A DNA stretch of 46,538 bases from positions 1-46,538 of the forward strand of contig NZ_RAWE01000061.1 of the NCBI RefSeq assembly GCF_003611695.1, in the 5' to 3' direction. Source of the stretch: Corallococcus carmarthensis. GTDB taxonomy: Bacteria > Myxococcota > Myxococcia > Myxococcales > Myxococcaceae. Position 1 is the first letter of the stretch. Every line of letters starts with the position of its first letter. The position numbers and the translations under genes were made by a program. Below, piece after piece: positions 7,444 to 15,965 of this stretch. The notes below the pieces were generated by a model that was not told the origin of the DNA, did not search any database, and worked only from the letters and a program-made list of their open reading frames with translations.

Positions 7444-9522
7444 TCAGCGAGCCGGAGCCGCGGACGCCGCCTGCGCGCCCTTCAGCTCGTTGACCACGCG
7501 CGCGGCGCCGTAGACGTGCTCCAGCGCGGCGAGGATGCCGTCGCCGTGCACGGCTACCGCGCGGTTCGTCTCCGGCACGTAGAGGTAACGGCCGCCCAGC
7601 GACGGCAGGTTGCCGTCGAAGATGAGCCCCACCACCTGCCCGTCACGGTTCACCACCGGCGAACCGGAGTTGCCGCCGATGATGTCGTTGGTCGTCGCCA
7701 TGTCCAGCGGCGTCGCGTCCGGCACCTTCCCCTTCGCCTTCACCCACGGCGCCGGCAGCTTGAAGGGCTCCTTGCCCGTGTCACGCCCGTACGCGCCGCC
7801 GAACGTGGTCAGCGCGGGCACGGCCTTGCCGTTGTCGTCCCAGCCCTTCACCTGCCCGTAGTTGAGCCGCAGCGTGAAGGTCGCGTCCGGCGCGCCCGCC
7901 GTGCCGTTCACCAGCAAGTAGGCCTTCGCCAGCCGCTCGCCGTTGCGCTTGAGCACCGCCTCCACCGTGTCCTCGTAGCGCTTGCGCGACGCGCGCGTCT
8001 CCGCGTCCACCTTGCGCGCCAGGATGATCATCGGATCCTTCGACGCGTCCACCGCCGCCTTGCCGCCGTCCAGCAGCGCCTTGCGCACCTTCACGTCGCC
8101 CAGCTTCGAGCCACGCACCAGCGCCTTCGCCAGGTCCGCCGGCGCCTCCTTCTCCAGCACCATGCGCACGAACGGATCATCCGCGCCCAGCGTCTCGCGC
8201 AGCTTGTTGAAGCCGAACGTCAGCGTCAGCGCCTCCAGCTCCGCCGGGATGGGCGCTTCACGCAACAGCCGCTGCTTCAGCGCCGGGAGCTGGCCGTCGG
8301 TGTACTCGCGCAGGCGCTCCCCGTTGGCCTTGGGCAGCTCCTCCGCCGCTCGCACCAGCGCCTGCGCGTAGGAGAAGAGGTCGGAGCGGAACGCGTCCCC
8401 CGCGCCCTTCATCCGGTAGTCGTTCATCATCCGGCGCCACAGGTCCAGCGCCTGCGCCGTCTCGTCCCACATGCCCTGCGTCAGAGCCCTGGCCTGGGGG
8501 TTCGCGTCGATGCGCTTCTTCAGCTCCGCCTCCTCCTGCCGCTTGCGCGCGAGGACCACGGGGTCCGCCAGCGTCTCCTGCCGGCCCTTCAGCGCCTTGA
8601 GCCCGTTCTCCACGCCGCGCAGGCTGGAGCGCGCCACGCGGTAGCGCTCCGGCGACGCGCTGGTGAACTCGCGCAGCGCGCCGCGCATCTCCGACAGCTG
8701 GAGCAGCGTCTGGGGCAGCGCCACGTCGCGCTGGAACTCCAGCTCCGCCACCGTGCTCTTGCGCTCCGTGCCGCCCGGGTGGCCGGAGACGAAGACGAGG
8801 TCGCCCTCCTTCGCGCCCTCCTTCGCCCACGGCAGGTAGTCCGGACTCTTCGCGGGCGCGTCGTCCTGCCACACGCGCACGAAGGACACGTCGTAGCCGT
8901 AGCGCGGGAAGTTGAAGTTGTCCGCGTCCCCGCCAAACGCCGCCATGGAGAACTCCGGCGCGAACACGAGCCGCACGTCCTGGAAGCGGCGGTACTTGTA
9001 GAGCTGGTATTTGCCGCCGTTATAGAGCGTCACCACGTCGCAGCGCACGTCCGCGCCGATGGTGCACGCGGCCTCCACCGCGGCCATCTCCTTCTTGAGC
9101 GCGGTGTTGAAGGCCGCGCCGGAGAGGCTCTTCGTCGCCGTGTTCATCCGCTCGGTGACGTCCGTCATCTCCACCAGCTGGTTGGCTTCAATCTTGGGAC
9201 AGCGCCGCTCCTCCTTCGCCGTCTTCGCCTGGAAGCCCTTCGCCAGCAGGTCGTCCTTCGCGGTCGTCAGCTCCTCGATGCAGCTGCGCACGCAGTGGTG
9301 GTTCGTCATCACCAGGCCGTCCGGCGACACGAAGCTCGCGGAGCAACCACCGGCGAGCCGCACGGAGCCCAGGCGGACCTTGTCCAGCCACGCCTGGGTG
9401 GGCTCGAAGCCGTAGGCCTTCTTCACCTGGGCGGCGGGAAAGGCGTCGTAGGTCCACATGCCCTCTTCCGCCGCGGCGGGGAGGGACGACAGCAGGCCAA
9501 GCGCGAACAGTCTGCGGTACAC
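7444..9522 (-). CDS. S46-family dipeptidyl peptidase (DPP7/DPP11-like)
   Basis: A 692-residue exported serine peptidase. A short signal peptide (RLFALGLLSSLPAAA) precedes the mature protein. The chymotrypsin-like catalytic domain shows the His in GLVMTNHHC (75/76) and the Ser in GGNSGSP (Ser619), separated by the long helical insert typical of S46 enzymes, which cut dipeptides from peptide N-termini. In this family the residue 18 after the Ser sets specificity: Arg in DPP11 (Asp/Glu), Gly in DPP7 (hydrophobic). Here it is Gly637 (FDGN), suggesting DPP7-type preference. The start is GTG at 9522, with AAGGAAGA upstream. It would serve protein feeding in the periplasm or outside, fitting a predatory lifestyle. 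It is monocistronic. Confidence 0.93.
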   Translation of the reverse strand: MYRRLFALGLLSSLPAAAEEGMWTYDAFPAAQVKKAYGFEPTQAWLDKVRLGSVRLAGGCSASFVSPDGLVMTNHHCVRSCIEELTTAKDDLLAKGFQAKTAKEERRCPKIEANQLVEMTDVTERMNTATKSLSGAAFNTALKKEMAAVEAACTIGADVRCDVVTLYNGGKYQLYKYRRFQDVRLVFAPEFSMAAFGGDADNFNFPRYGYDVSFVRVWQDDAPAKSPDYLPWAKEGAKEGDLVFVSGHPGGTERKSTVAELEFQRDVALPQTLLQLSEMRGALREFTSASPERYRVARSSLRGVENGLKALKGRQETLADPVVLARKRQEEAELKKRIDANPQARALTQGMWDETAQALDLWRRMMNDYRMKGAGDAFRSDLFSYAQALVRAAEELPKANGERLREYTDGQLPALKQRLLREAPIPAELEALTLTFGFNKLRETLGADDPFVRMVLEKEAPADLAKALVRGSKLGDVKVRKALLDGGKAAVDASKDPMIILARKVDAETRASRKRYEDTVEAVLKRNGERLAKAYLLVNGTAGAPDATFTLRLNYGQVKGWDDNGKAVPALTTFGGAYGRDTGKEPFKLPAPWVKAKGKVPDATPLDMATTNDIIGGNSGSPVVNRDGQVVGLIFDGNLPSLGGRYLYVPETNRAVAVHGDGILAALEHVYGAARVVNELKGAQAASAAPAR

Positions 9523-9652
9523 GGGGAGTCTTCCTTCGTGGGGAGGGGAAACGGGCAGCCGGTTTTGTCAATGCGGCCGGGCGCGCGTCAACCGCTTGAG
9601 ACGCCGGGTATTCCAAGCCCATCCGGGGAGCGTGGGGTATGCTGGCGGGCCC

Positions 9653-10795
9653 ATGTCCGTGAAGCACCACGTCTACCTCGTCCCCGGCTTCTTCGGGTTC
9701 ACCAACCTGGGCGAGCTCCTCTACTTCGGCCACGCGTACGAGTTCCTCAAGAAGGACCTCGCCCGCCGGGGAGTCGACGCGGAGGTGGTGACGATCGTCT
9801 CGCACCCCACTGCATCCATCCGCCAGCGCACCGCGGACCTGCTCAAGGCCGTGAGCGAGACGGCCTCCGGGGACGACGGCCCCATCCACCTGGTGGGCCA
9901 CTCCACCGGCGGCCTGGATGCCCGCCTGTTCGTCAGCCCCGGCGCGCAGGTGTCGGACGCCCTGGAGCTGGAGCCCTTCGCGCGCCGCGTGCGCACGGTG
10001 GTGACGCTGTCCGCGCCGCACGCGGGTACGCCGCTGGCCACGTTCTTCCTGGGCCTCTTCGGCCAGCAGCTGCTGAAGCTCCTGTCGCTGTTCACCATGT
10101 ACGTGCTGCGCTTCGGCCGGCTGCCCCTGAGCGTGGTGTTCCGCTTCGGGCACCTGATGGCGCGGGCGGATGATCAGCTGGGGTGGAAGGCCACGCTGCT
10201 GGATCAGCTCTTCGACCAGCTGCTGGGGGACTTCTCCAGCGAGCGGCGCGACGCGGTGACGAAGTTCCTGTGGGACGTGGGGCGCGACACGTCGCTCATC
10301 CCCCAGCTCACGCCGGAGGGCATCGACCTGTTCAACGGCGGCACGCATGACCGGCCCGGCGTGCGCTACGGCTCCGTGGTGACGCAGGCCCGGCCGCCGT
10401 CCCTGCGTACGCGGCTGGCCGCGGGCCTGGACCCGTACGCGCAGCTGACGCACACCATCTACGCGTTCGTGTACGGCCAGACGCAGCGGATGCCGCTCAC
10501 GCAACTGCCCCTGCACACGCCCGCGCAGACAGCGGCGCTGGTGCAGGCCTACGGCGCGATGCCCGGCCCCACCGCGTGTGACGGCATCGTGCCCACGCGC
10601 TCGCAGGTGTACGGCCGCGTGCTGGCGGCGGTGCGCGCGGACCACCTGGATGCCATTGGCCACTTCGACCAGCCGGCGCACCAGCCCCCGCACGTGGACT
10701 GGCTCATCTCCGGCTCCGGCTTCCGCCGCCCCCAGTTCGAGGCGATGTGGAAGACCATTGGCGACTTCCTCATGGAAGAAGAGCCGACGCGGTAG
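9653..10795 (+). CDS. Alpha/beta-hydrolase, lipase-like
   Basis: A 380-residue alpha/beta-hydrolase. The oxyanion-hole strand is HHVYLVPGFFGFTNLG, and the nucleophile elbow GHSTGG places Ser84 as catalytic Ser, with the strand IHLVGHSTGGLDARL around it. A hydrophobic stretch at about residues 128-160 could form a lid or interfacial segment. A late DHLDAIGHFDQP supplies plausible Asp/His members of the triad. The strand order resembles triacylglycerol lipases, but the substrate is not established. No signal peptide is present. The start at 9653 is used because the N-terminal extension is G/R-rich shadow sequence; its ribosome-binding site is weak. It leads into the metallo-beta-lactamase gene after about 30 bases. 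Confidence 0.82.
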   Translation: MSVKHHVYLVPGFFGFTNLGELLYFGHAYEFLKKDLARRGVDAEVVTIVSHPTASIRQRTADLLKAVSETASGDDGPIHLVGHSTGGLDARLFVSPGAQVSDALELEPFARRVRTVVTLSAPHAGTPLATFFLGLFGQQLLKLLSLFTMYVLRFGRLPLSVVFRFGHLMARADDQLGWKATLLDQLFDQLLGDFSSERRDAVTKFLWDVGRDTSLIPQLTPEGIDLFNGGTHDRPGVRYGSVVTQARPPSLRTRLAAGLDPYAQLTHTIYAFVYGQTQRMPLTQLPLHTPAQTAALVQAYGAMPGPTACDGIVPTRSQVYGRVLAAVRADHLDAIGHFDQPAHQPPHVDWLISGSGFRRPQFEAMWKTIGDFLMEEEPTR

Positions 10796-10826
10796 TTGCC
10801 TCCCCGCTTCTCCCTGGAGCCGTCCC

Positions 10827-11690
10827 CTGAAGACCCTTCGCCTGTGGTCCGTGTGTCTCGCGCTCACCGCCTGCGCCAGCACGAACACCGCTTCGCGCAC
10901 GTCCCCTGCCGCGCCCGGTGTGCGGCTCTACGCCATGGATTGCGGCCGGGTGCAGCTCGGTGACTCAGGCATGATGGCGGACGACGGCTCGATGAAGGGC
11001 GTGGCCAGCGAAGGCGTCATCCCGTGCTACCTGATCCGTCATCCGAAGGGGGATCTGCTCTGGGACAGCGGCCTCTCCGAAAGCATCGCGGACCTGCCGG
11101 GCGGCCTGCGTCCGGAGGGCCAGCCCGTGCACTTCGAGGTGAAGAAGAAGCTCACGGCCTCGCTGGGTGAGCTGGGGCTCGCACCGGCCGACATCGAGTT
11201 CGTGTCGTTCTCCCACCTGCACTTCGACCACGCGGGCAACGCCAACCTGTTCGCGGGCTCGACGTGGATCGTGGACGCGGAAGAACGCGACGGGGCCTTC
11301 TCCGAGCAGGCCGTGCGGCGCGGTGAGGTTCCTCACTACAGCGCCCTGGAGCGGGCGAAGACCGTGCGCATCGAAGGCGACGCCGCCTACGACGTGTTCG
11401 GAGACGGCACCGTCACCATCCACCAGGCTCCCGGGCACACGCCCGGCCATACCGTGCTGCTGGTGAAGACCACGAGCTCCGGCGCCGTCCTGCTGACCGG
11501 CGACCTGTGGCCCCTGCGCCAGTCGCGCGAGCGGCGCCTGGTGCCGGTGTACAACTTCAACCGCGAGCAGACGCTGGAGTCCATGAAGCGCGTGGAGGCG
11601 CTGGCGAAGGACTCGCACGCCCGCGTCGTCCGCGAGCACGTGCCCGAGGACTTCGCCGCGCTGCCCGCGTTCCCCACGCCGCTGGAGTAG
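10827..11690 (+). CDS. Metallo-beta-lactamase-fold lipoprotein, lactonase-like
   Basis: About 287 residues. The zinc site is clear: SHLHFDH (His130, His132, Asp134, His135), GHTPGH, the bridging Asp in LLTGDLW and a late His in REHVPED. The opening LYAMDCGRVQLGD and overall order match the N-acyl-homoserine-lactonase (AiiA/AttM-like) branch, so it may open lactone rings and quench quorum signals; other esters or lactones are possible. A lipobox (LALTAC, Cys16) indicates a lipoprotein. No ATG, GTG or TTG gives a full signal peptide; CTG at 10827, with GGAG seven bases upstream, is the best start. It lies about 31 bases after the hydrolase, likely in one operon. Confidence 0.82.
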   Translation: MKTLRLWSVCLALTACASTNTASRTSPAAPGVRLYAMDCGRVQLGDSGMMADDGSMKGVASEGVIPCYLIRHPKGDLLWDSGLSESIADLPGGLRPEGQPVHFEVKKKLTASLGELGLAPADIEFVSFSHLHFDHAGNANLFAGSTWIVDAEERDGAFSEQAVRRGEVPHYSALERAKTVRIEGDAAYDVFGDGTVTIHQAPGHTPGHTVLLVKTTSSGAVLLTGDLWPLRQSRERRLVPVYNFNREQTLESMKRVEALAKDSHARVVREHVPEDFAALPAFPTPLE

Positions 11691-11693
11691 GTC

Positions 11694-12185
11694 CTACCCG
11701 CGCTTGAAGACGGCCAGGAAGCGCGATTCGGCAACGCACTGGCCGTCAGTGCCCAGCAGGCGCACGGGGATCCACGCCTCCGCCTTGTCGCCCGTCGCGC
11801 GCAACTCCGACGCGAGCTTCGCGAGCAGTTCCTCCGGGGGCTCGCACACCGCGCTCACCGCCGTCTTCGCCTTCGCGTGGAAGGCGACCTCCATGCGGTT
11901 GACCAGCAGCTTGTACTGGCTGGGCGGGAAGCGGCGGAAGAGCATCACGCCCATCGTCAGCTCCATCACCGTCACCTGGGCGCCCAGGTACACGCTGCCC
12001 ACGTGGTTCTTCGTCTTGCGGTCCAGCGGCACCGTGGCCTTCACGCGCGCGTCCGTCACCTCGTCCACGCGGTAGCCCATGGCCGCCGCCAACGGGACGA
12101 TGTTCTTCACCGCGAGCGTCGTCAGCGCGTTCGCCGCGCCCGGTGACACCTGCCGCACCTTCTCCACCAGCTCCAACGCGAACAT
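11694..12185 (-). CDS. DUF4442/PaaI-type thioesterase
   Basis: A 163-residue hot-dog-fold protein of the DUF4442 type. Typical elements are the central helix and strand NHVGSVYLGAQVTVMELTMG, and the following FRRFPPSQYKLLVNRMEVAFHAKAKT. Such proteins hydrolyse acyl-CoA or related thioesters. The ATG at 12185 follows a GGAGG and removes a Pro/Arg-rich extension that runs into the divergent amine oxidase. It ends three bases from the lactonase-like gene, with which it converges. It shares a 79-base divergent promoter region with the amine oxidase. Confidence 0.8.
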   Translation of the reverse strand: MFALELVEKVRQVSPGAANALTTLAVKNIVPLAAAMGYRVDEVTDARVKATVPLDRKTKNHVGSVYLGAQVTVMELTMGVMLFRRFPPSQYKLLVNRMEVAFHAKAKTAVSAVCEPPEELLAKLASELRATGDKAEAWIPVRLLGTDGQCVAESRFLAVFKRG

Positions 12186-12264
12186 CCGGTCCTCCACCCT
12201 TCCCGTCTGACGTCCCGCACCCATCCTAGCCACCCGCCGCTTCCGGCATAGAGTCCGCGGACCT

Positions 12265-13635
12265 ATGGGTGAAAGCGTGGACGTGGTCGTCATCGGCGCG
12301 GGCGTCGCGGGACTCACCGCGGCCCGGGACATCGCTCGCACCGGCGCCACCGTCGCCGTGCTGGAGGCGCGGGACCGCGTGGGCGGCCGTACCCTCACCC
12401 GTGAAGTGGGCGGCGGGCTCGTGGACCTGGGCGGCCAGTGGGTGGGCCCCAAGCAGCGTCACGTGCTCAAGCTCGCGGACGGCCTGGGCCTCCAGCGCTT
12501 CGCCCAGCACCACCAGGGCACCAAGGTGCTGGAGGTGCGCGGCGAGCGCCGCACCTACAAAGGCAAGGTCCCGTCCCTGCCCCTGCTGTCGCTGCTGGAC
12601 CTGCAGCGCATCGTCTGGAAGCTGGATGGCCTGGCCAGGCGCGTCCCCCGGGAACAGCCTTCCGCCGCGCCCAAGGCCGCCGAGTGGGACGCCCTCACCG
12701 TGGAGGAGTGGAAGCAGCGCCACGTGCCCACCTGGGGCGCCCGCGCCGCGCTGGACATCGCCACCCGCGCGGTGTTCGCGGCGGAGCCCTCCGAACTGTC
12801 CTTCCTGCACTTCCTCTCCTACGTGCACTCCAACGGCGGCCTCATGCCGCTGACCGAAATCGAGGGCGGCGCCCAGGCGGAGCGCTTCGTGGACGGCGCG
12901 CAATCCCTCTCACGTCGGCTGGCGGAAGCGCTGCCCCCGGACCGCGTCGTCCTCTCCGCGCCCGTGAAGGCCCTGCTCCAGGATGCGCGCGGCGTCACCG
13001 CCACCACGGAGGACGGCCGCGCCTTCCGCGCGCGCTACGCGGTGGTGGCCACGCCGCCCGCGCTCGCGGAGCGCATCGACTTTGGCGCGGACCTCCCCGC
13101 CGGCCGCCGCCGCGCGCACGCGGACATCCCCATGGGCAGCGTCATCAAGGTCGTGGCCACCTACGCCACGCCCTTCTGGCGCGAAGCGGGCCTGTCCGGC
13201 GAGGCCGTCAGCGACTCAGGGCCGGTGCGCCTGTGCTTCGACGACTGCGGCCCCCATGGGCACCACCCCGCGCTCGTGGGCTTCTTCCTGGGCGACACCG
13301 CCCGCGCGTGGACCGGCCACCCCGCCGAGGAAATTCACCGCGCGGCGCTGGCGGACTTCGCGCGCTTCTTCGGCCCCCAGGCCCTCACGCCCGTGGCCGT
13401 CGCGGCGCTGGACTGGAAGCAGGAGGCGTTCAGCACAGGCTGCTACGTAGGCCTGCCCCGCCCCGGCACCCTCACCGCCATCGGCGACGCGCTGCGGGCT
13501 CCGTTCGGACGCGTGCATTGGGCCGGCACCGAGACGGCCATCGAGGGCTGCGGCTACCTGGACGGCGCGGTGGAGTCCGGAGAGCGCGCCGCCACGGAAG
13601 TCGCCGCCCGGCTGACCGCCCCCGACGCGGGCTGA
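12265..13635 (+). CDS. Flavin-dependent amine oxidase
   Basis: A 456-residue flavoprotein of the monoamine-oxidase/protoporphyrinogen-oxidase fold. The FAD-binding start is VVVIGAGVAGLTAARDIAR with VLEARDRVGGRT, followed by GGLVDLGGQWVG. A C-terminal FAD contact reads VHWAGTETAIEGCGYLDGAV. The middle part holds the substrate cavity. It would oxidise an amine with release of hydrogen peroxide; the substrate cannot be read. No signal peptide is present. The ATG at 12265 is the first codon of the flavin strand region. A Dps gene downstream could protect against peroxide, but the 163-base gap between them and a hairpin in it argue against one operon. Confidence 0.88.
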   Translation: MGESVDVVVIGAGVAGLTAARDIARTGATVAVLEARDRVGGRTLTREVGGGLVDLGGQWVGPKQRHVLKLADGLGLQRFAQHHQGTKVLEVRGERRTYKGKVPSLPLLSLLDLQRIVWKLDGLARRVPREQPSAAPKAAEWDALTVEEWKQRHVPTWGARAALDIATRAVFAAEPSELSFLHFLSYVHSNGGLMPLTEIEGGAQAERFVDGAQSLSRRLAEALPPDRVVLSAPVKALLQDARGVTATTEDGRAFRARYAVVATPPALAERIDFGADLPAGRRRAHADIPMGSVIKVVATYATPFWREAGLSGEAVSDSGPVRLCFDDCGPHGHHPALVGFFLGDTARAWTGHPAEEIHRAALADFARFFGPQALTPVAVAALDWKQEAFSTGCYVGLPRPGTLTAIGDALRAPFGRVHWAGTETAIEGCGYLDGAVESGERAATEVAARLTAPDAG

Positions 13636-13721
13636 GCGCCCGGGCCGTCCGGCCGCCTGCCCTTCGAGCCAGCCGTGCGGCCAGGCGACGCGTGCCGCGC
13701 CATGGCCAAGGACGCAGGGCA

Positions 13722-13738
13722 TCCCCACCCTGTGGGGA
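13722..13738 (+). terminator. Perfect 7-bp hairpin upstream of dps
   Basis: TCCCCAC, a CCT loop and GTGGGGA form a perfect stem. It lies between the amine oxidase stop and the dps start. It may end the oxidase transcript or act in the dps leader; there is no T tract. Confidence 0.35.
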
Positions 13739-13798
13739 GCGCCGGGACGTCATGCCGACGGTCTGCCGCGCGCACACCACCAACGAGGGATCAGGACC

Positions 13799-14362
13799 AT
13801 GTACTCGACCAGCCACGTGAACCTTCCCCAGGACGCGCGCGAAGAGCTCATCGACATGCTCAACACGCTGCTCGCCAACGCCGTTGACCTGCACTGGCAG
13901 GTGAAGCAGGCGCACTGGAACATCCGGGGGACGCACTTCTACAGCCGTCACCTGCTCTTCGACGAAGTGGCCAAGCATGCGCGCAAGCATGCGGACTCCT
14001 ACGCCGAGCGCGCGGGCGCGCTGGGTGGCTACGCCCAGGGCACCATCCGCCTGGCCAGCAACAACAGCCAGCTGCCGGAATACGACCTGCAAGCCGTGGA
14101 CGGCGAGTCCCACATCCGCGCGCTCGTCGAGCGCGTGGGCCGCTACGCCGCCAGCCTCCGCGACGGCATCACCAAGTCCGATGACGCGAACGACCCCGTC
14201 ACCGCGGACATCCTCACCCAGACCCTGGGCGAGACCGAGGAGGACCTCTGGTTCCTGGAGAGCCACCTCAACGGCGACGCGCGTCCGGGCATGACCACGC
14301 CCGGCAAGGGCGGCAACCGCCGGGGCCGCCCCGCCGAGGACATCAGCCAGGTCACCACCTGA
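13799..14362 (+). CDS. dps: Dps-family DNA-protecting ferritin
   Basis: A 187-residue ferritin-like protein. Dps forms a dodecamer that oxidises Fe(II) with peroxide and shields DNA. The di-iron motif is visible: HWQVKQAHWNIRGTHF (first ferroxidase His) and HLLFDEVAKHARKHADSYAER (His, Asp, Glu of the partner site). The fold continues with a helix-rich middle and a C-terminal helix (TLGETEEDLWFLESHL). A tail of about 30 residues, rich in Gly/Arg/Lys (GKGGNRRGRP), is longer than usual and could bind DNA. GAGGGATCAGGACC before the ATG supplies a ribosome-binding site. Confidence 0.92.
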   Translation: MYSTSHVNLPQDAREELIDMLNTLLANAVDLHWQVKQAHWNIRGTHFYSRHLLFDEVAKHARKHADSYAERAGALGGYAQGTIRLASNNSQLPEYDLQAVDGESHIRALVERVGRYAASLRDGITKSDDANDPVTADILTQTLGETEEDLWFLESHLNGDARPGMTTPGKGGNRRGRPAEDISQVTT

Positions 14363-14380
14363 CGCACCCGTCTCCCCGCC

Positions 14381-14407
14381 TCCCCGGCAGGTTCTCCTGC
14401 GCGGGGA
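14381..14407 (+). terminator. Hairpin terminator after dps
   Basis: A stem of TCCCCG-GCAGG and CCTGC-G-CGGGGA with loop TTCT has eleven base pairs and one bulge. It is 19 bases after the dps stop. No clear T run follows. Confidence 0.5.
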
Positions 14408-14425
14408 AGGCTGGGAGCATATAGA

Positions 14426-14457
14426 ACGCGTCCCTGGATTCCAGGAGGACGCGTCCC
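14426..14457 (+). promoter_or_regulatory. Symmetric leader element before the SDR gene
   Basis: ACGCGTCCC occurs twice (14426-14434 and 14449-14457). Between the copies lies CTGGATTCCAG (14433-14443), an inverted repeat, and the second copy sits in the palindrome GGACGCGTCC (14447-14456). The ribosome-binding site AGGAGGA is inside. A repressor or leader structure here could control translation start; this is inference. Confidence 0.35.
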
Positions 14458-15333
14458 ATGGCGGCAGCGGTTCACGAAGACCGTCTCGACGGCAAGGTGT
14501 GCCTCATCACCGGGGCCACCGGTGGCATTGGCCAGGAGACGGCGAAGGCGCTGGCGCGGCGGGGGGCCACGCTGGTGCTGTCCGGCAGGGATGAGGCCCG
14601 CACGGCGGCCACGGTCGCCAAGGTACGCGAGGCCGCCCCCGGCGCGCAGGTGGAGTCGCTGCTCGCGGACCTGTCCTCCCTCCAGTCCGTGCGCGACCTG
14701 GCCCAGGCGTTCCGCGCCCGCCACCCCCGGCTGGACGTGCTCATCAACAACGCGGGCCTCATCATCGACCGGCGGCAGGTGACGGTGGACGGCTACGAGG
14801 CCACGTTCGCCACGAACCACCTGTCCCACTTCCTCCTCACGCACCTGTTGCACGACCTGCTGGTGGCGAGCGGCCCCGCGCGCATCATCAACGTGTCCTC
14901 CGAAGGGCACCGCCTGGCGCGCGCGGACTTCCTGGATGATCCGCAGACGGCGAACCGCCGCTACGACGGCATCCGCGTCTACGGCAACGCCAAGCTCTCC
15001 AACATCCTCTTCTCGCGCGGGCTGACGAAGCGGCTCGCTGGCACGCAGGTCACCGCGAACGCGCTGCACCCCGGCGCGGTGGCCACGGGCTTCGGGCACA
15101 ACAGCCAGGGCATCTTCCGCCATCTCATCAAGCTGGCCGGGCCCTTCATGCTCTCCCCCGAAAAGGGCGCGAGGACCTCCATCTACCTGGCGTCGTCGCC
15201 GGAGGTGGCGGGCGTGAGCGGCGAGTACTTCATCAAATGCCGCAAGGCGAAGCCGTCGTCCGCCGCCCGGGATGACGCGCTCGCGGAGCGGCTCTGGCAG
15301 GTGAGCGAACAGCTCACGGGAGTGAAGGCATGA
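14458..15333 (+). CDS. Short-chain dehydrogenase/reductase
   Basis: A 291-residue SDR of the retinol-dehydrogenase-like group. The cofactor loop is TGATGGIG (Rossmann start VCLITGATGGIGQETAKALA) with the following Arg suggesting NADP(H). Further marks are the NNAG motif (VLINNAGL), the catalytic Ser in IINVSSEG and the YxxxK pair in YGNAKLSN. Substrate is unknown; lipid aldehydes or ketones are typical. The start at 14458 has AGGAGGA upstream. Its stop overlaps the next GST start (ATGA), so the two are coupled, and SelO follows. Together they could form a small redox operon. Confidence 0.9.
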   Translation: MAAAVHEDRLDGKVCLITGATGGIGQETAKALARRGATLVLSGRDEARTAATVAKVREAAPGAQVESLLADLSSLQSVRDLAQAFRARHPRLDVLINNAGLIIDRRQVTVDGYEATFATNHLSHFLLTHLLHDLLVASGPARIINVSSEGHRLARADFLDDPQTANRRYDGIRVYGNAKLSNILFSRGLTKRLAGTQVTANALHPGAVATGFGHNSQGIFRHLIKLAGPFMLSPEKGARTSIYLASSPEVAGVSGEYFIKCRKAKPSSAARDDALAERLWQVSEQLTGVKA

Positions 15334-15947
15334 TCGACCTGTACACGTTCAAGACCCCCAACGGCCGCAAGGTTTCCATCGCCCTGGAAGAGCTGGGCAT
15401 TCCGTACAAGACGCACTCGGTGGACATCTCCAAGGGCGACCAGTTCAAGCCCGAGTTCCTGGCCATCAATCCCAACAACAAGATCCCGGCCATCGTGGAC
15501 CACGACGCGGTGGGAGGCCGGCCCCTGGCCCTCTTCGAGTCCGGCGCCATCCTGCTGTACCTGGCGGAGAAGACGGGCGCGCTGATGCCCACGGATCCGC
15601 GCGGCAAGGCGGAAGTGACGCAGTGGCTGATGTTCCAGATGAGCGGCGTGGGGCCCATCCTCGGTCAGCTCAACCACTTCGGGCGCTTCACCTCCACCAA
15701 GATCCCGTATGCCATCGACCGCTTCCAGACGGAGGCGAAGCGCATCCTGGGCGTGGTGGACCGGCAGCTGGCGTCGCGTGACCACCTGGCCACCACGTAC
15801 TCCATCGCGGACATCGCCACGTACCCGTGGCTGAAGGGCGCGCGGGACTCCTTCCCGGACCTCTTCAACGACACGCCCAACATCATCCAGTACCTGCACC
15901 GCGTGGGCAGCCGTCCCGCGGTCCAGCGGGGCATGCAGATTCCCTGA
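15330..15947 (+). CDS. Glutathione S-transferase, YfcG/Nu-class-like
   Basis: A 205-residue GST. The N-terminal thioredoxin-like half starts MIDLYTFKTPNGRKVSIALE, where Thr/Asn near the N-terminus is a mark of the bacterial Nu class (E. coli YfcG/YghU), enzymes with disulfide-bond reductase activity that bind two glutathiones. The cis-Pro strand is NNKIPAIVDHD and the glutathione contact ALFESGAILLYLAE. The helical half holds YSIADIATYPW, the N-capping motif. It is coupled to the upstream SDR by a four-base overlap and lies 18 bases before selO. A role in thiol redox repair fits, because SelO modifies redox proteins. Confidence 0.9.
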   Translation: MIDLYTFKTPNGRKVSIALEELGIPYKTHSVDISKGDQFKPEFLAINPNNKIPAIVDHDAVGGRPLALFESGAILLYLAEKTGALMPTDPRGKAEVTQWLMFQMSGVGPILGQLNHFGRFTSTKIPYAIDRFQTEAKRILGVVDRQLASRDHLATTYSIADIATYPWLKGARDSFPDLFNDTPNIIQYLHRVGSRPAVQRGMQIP

Positions 15948-15965
15948 CGCCTGTCGTGACCCTCC

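Noticed and set aside
7516-10173. An 885-codon plus-strand frame
   Set aside because: It is opposite the S46 peptidase and runs out of frame into the hydrolase; composition is that of a shadow.
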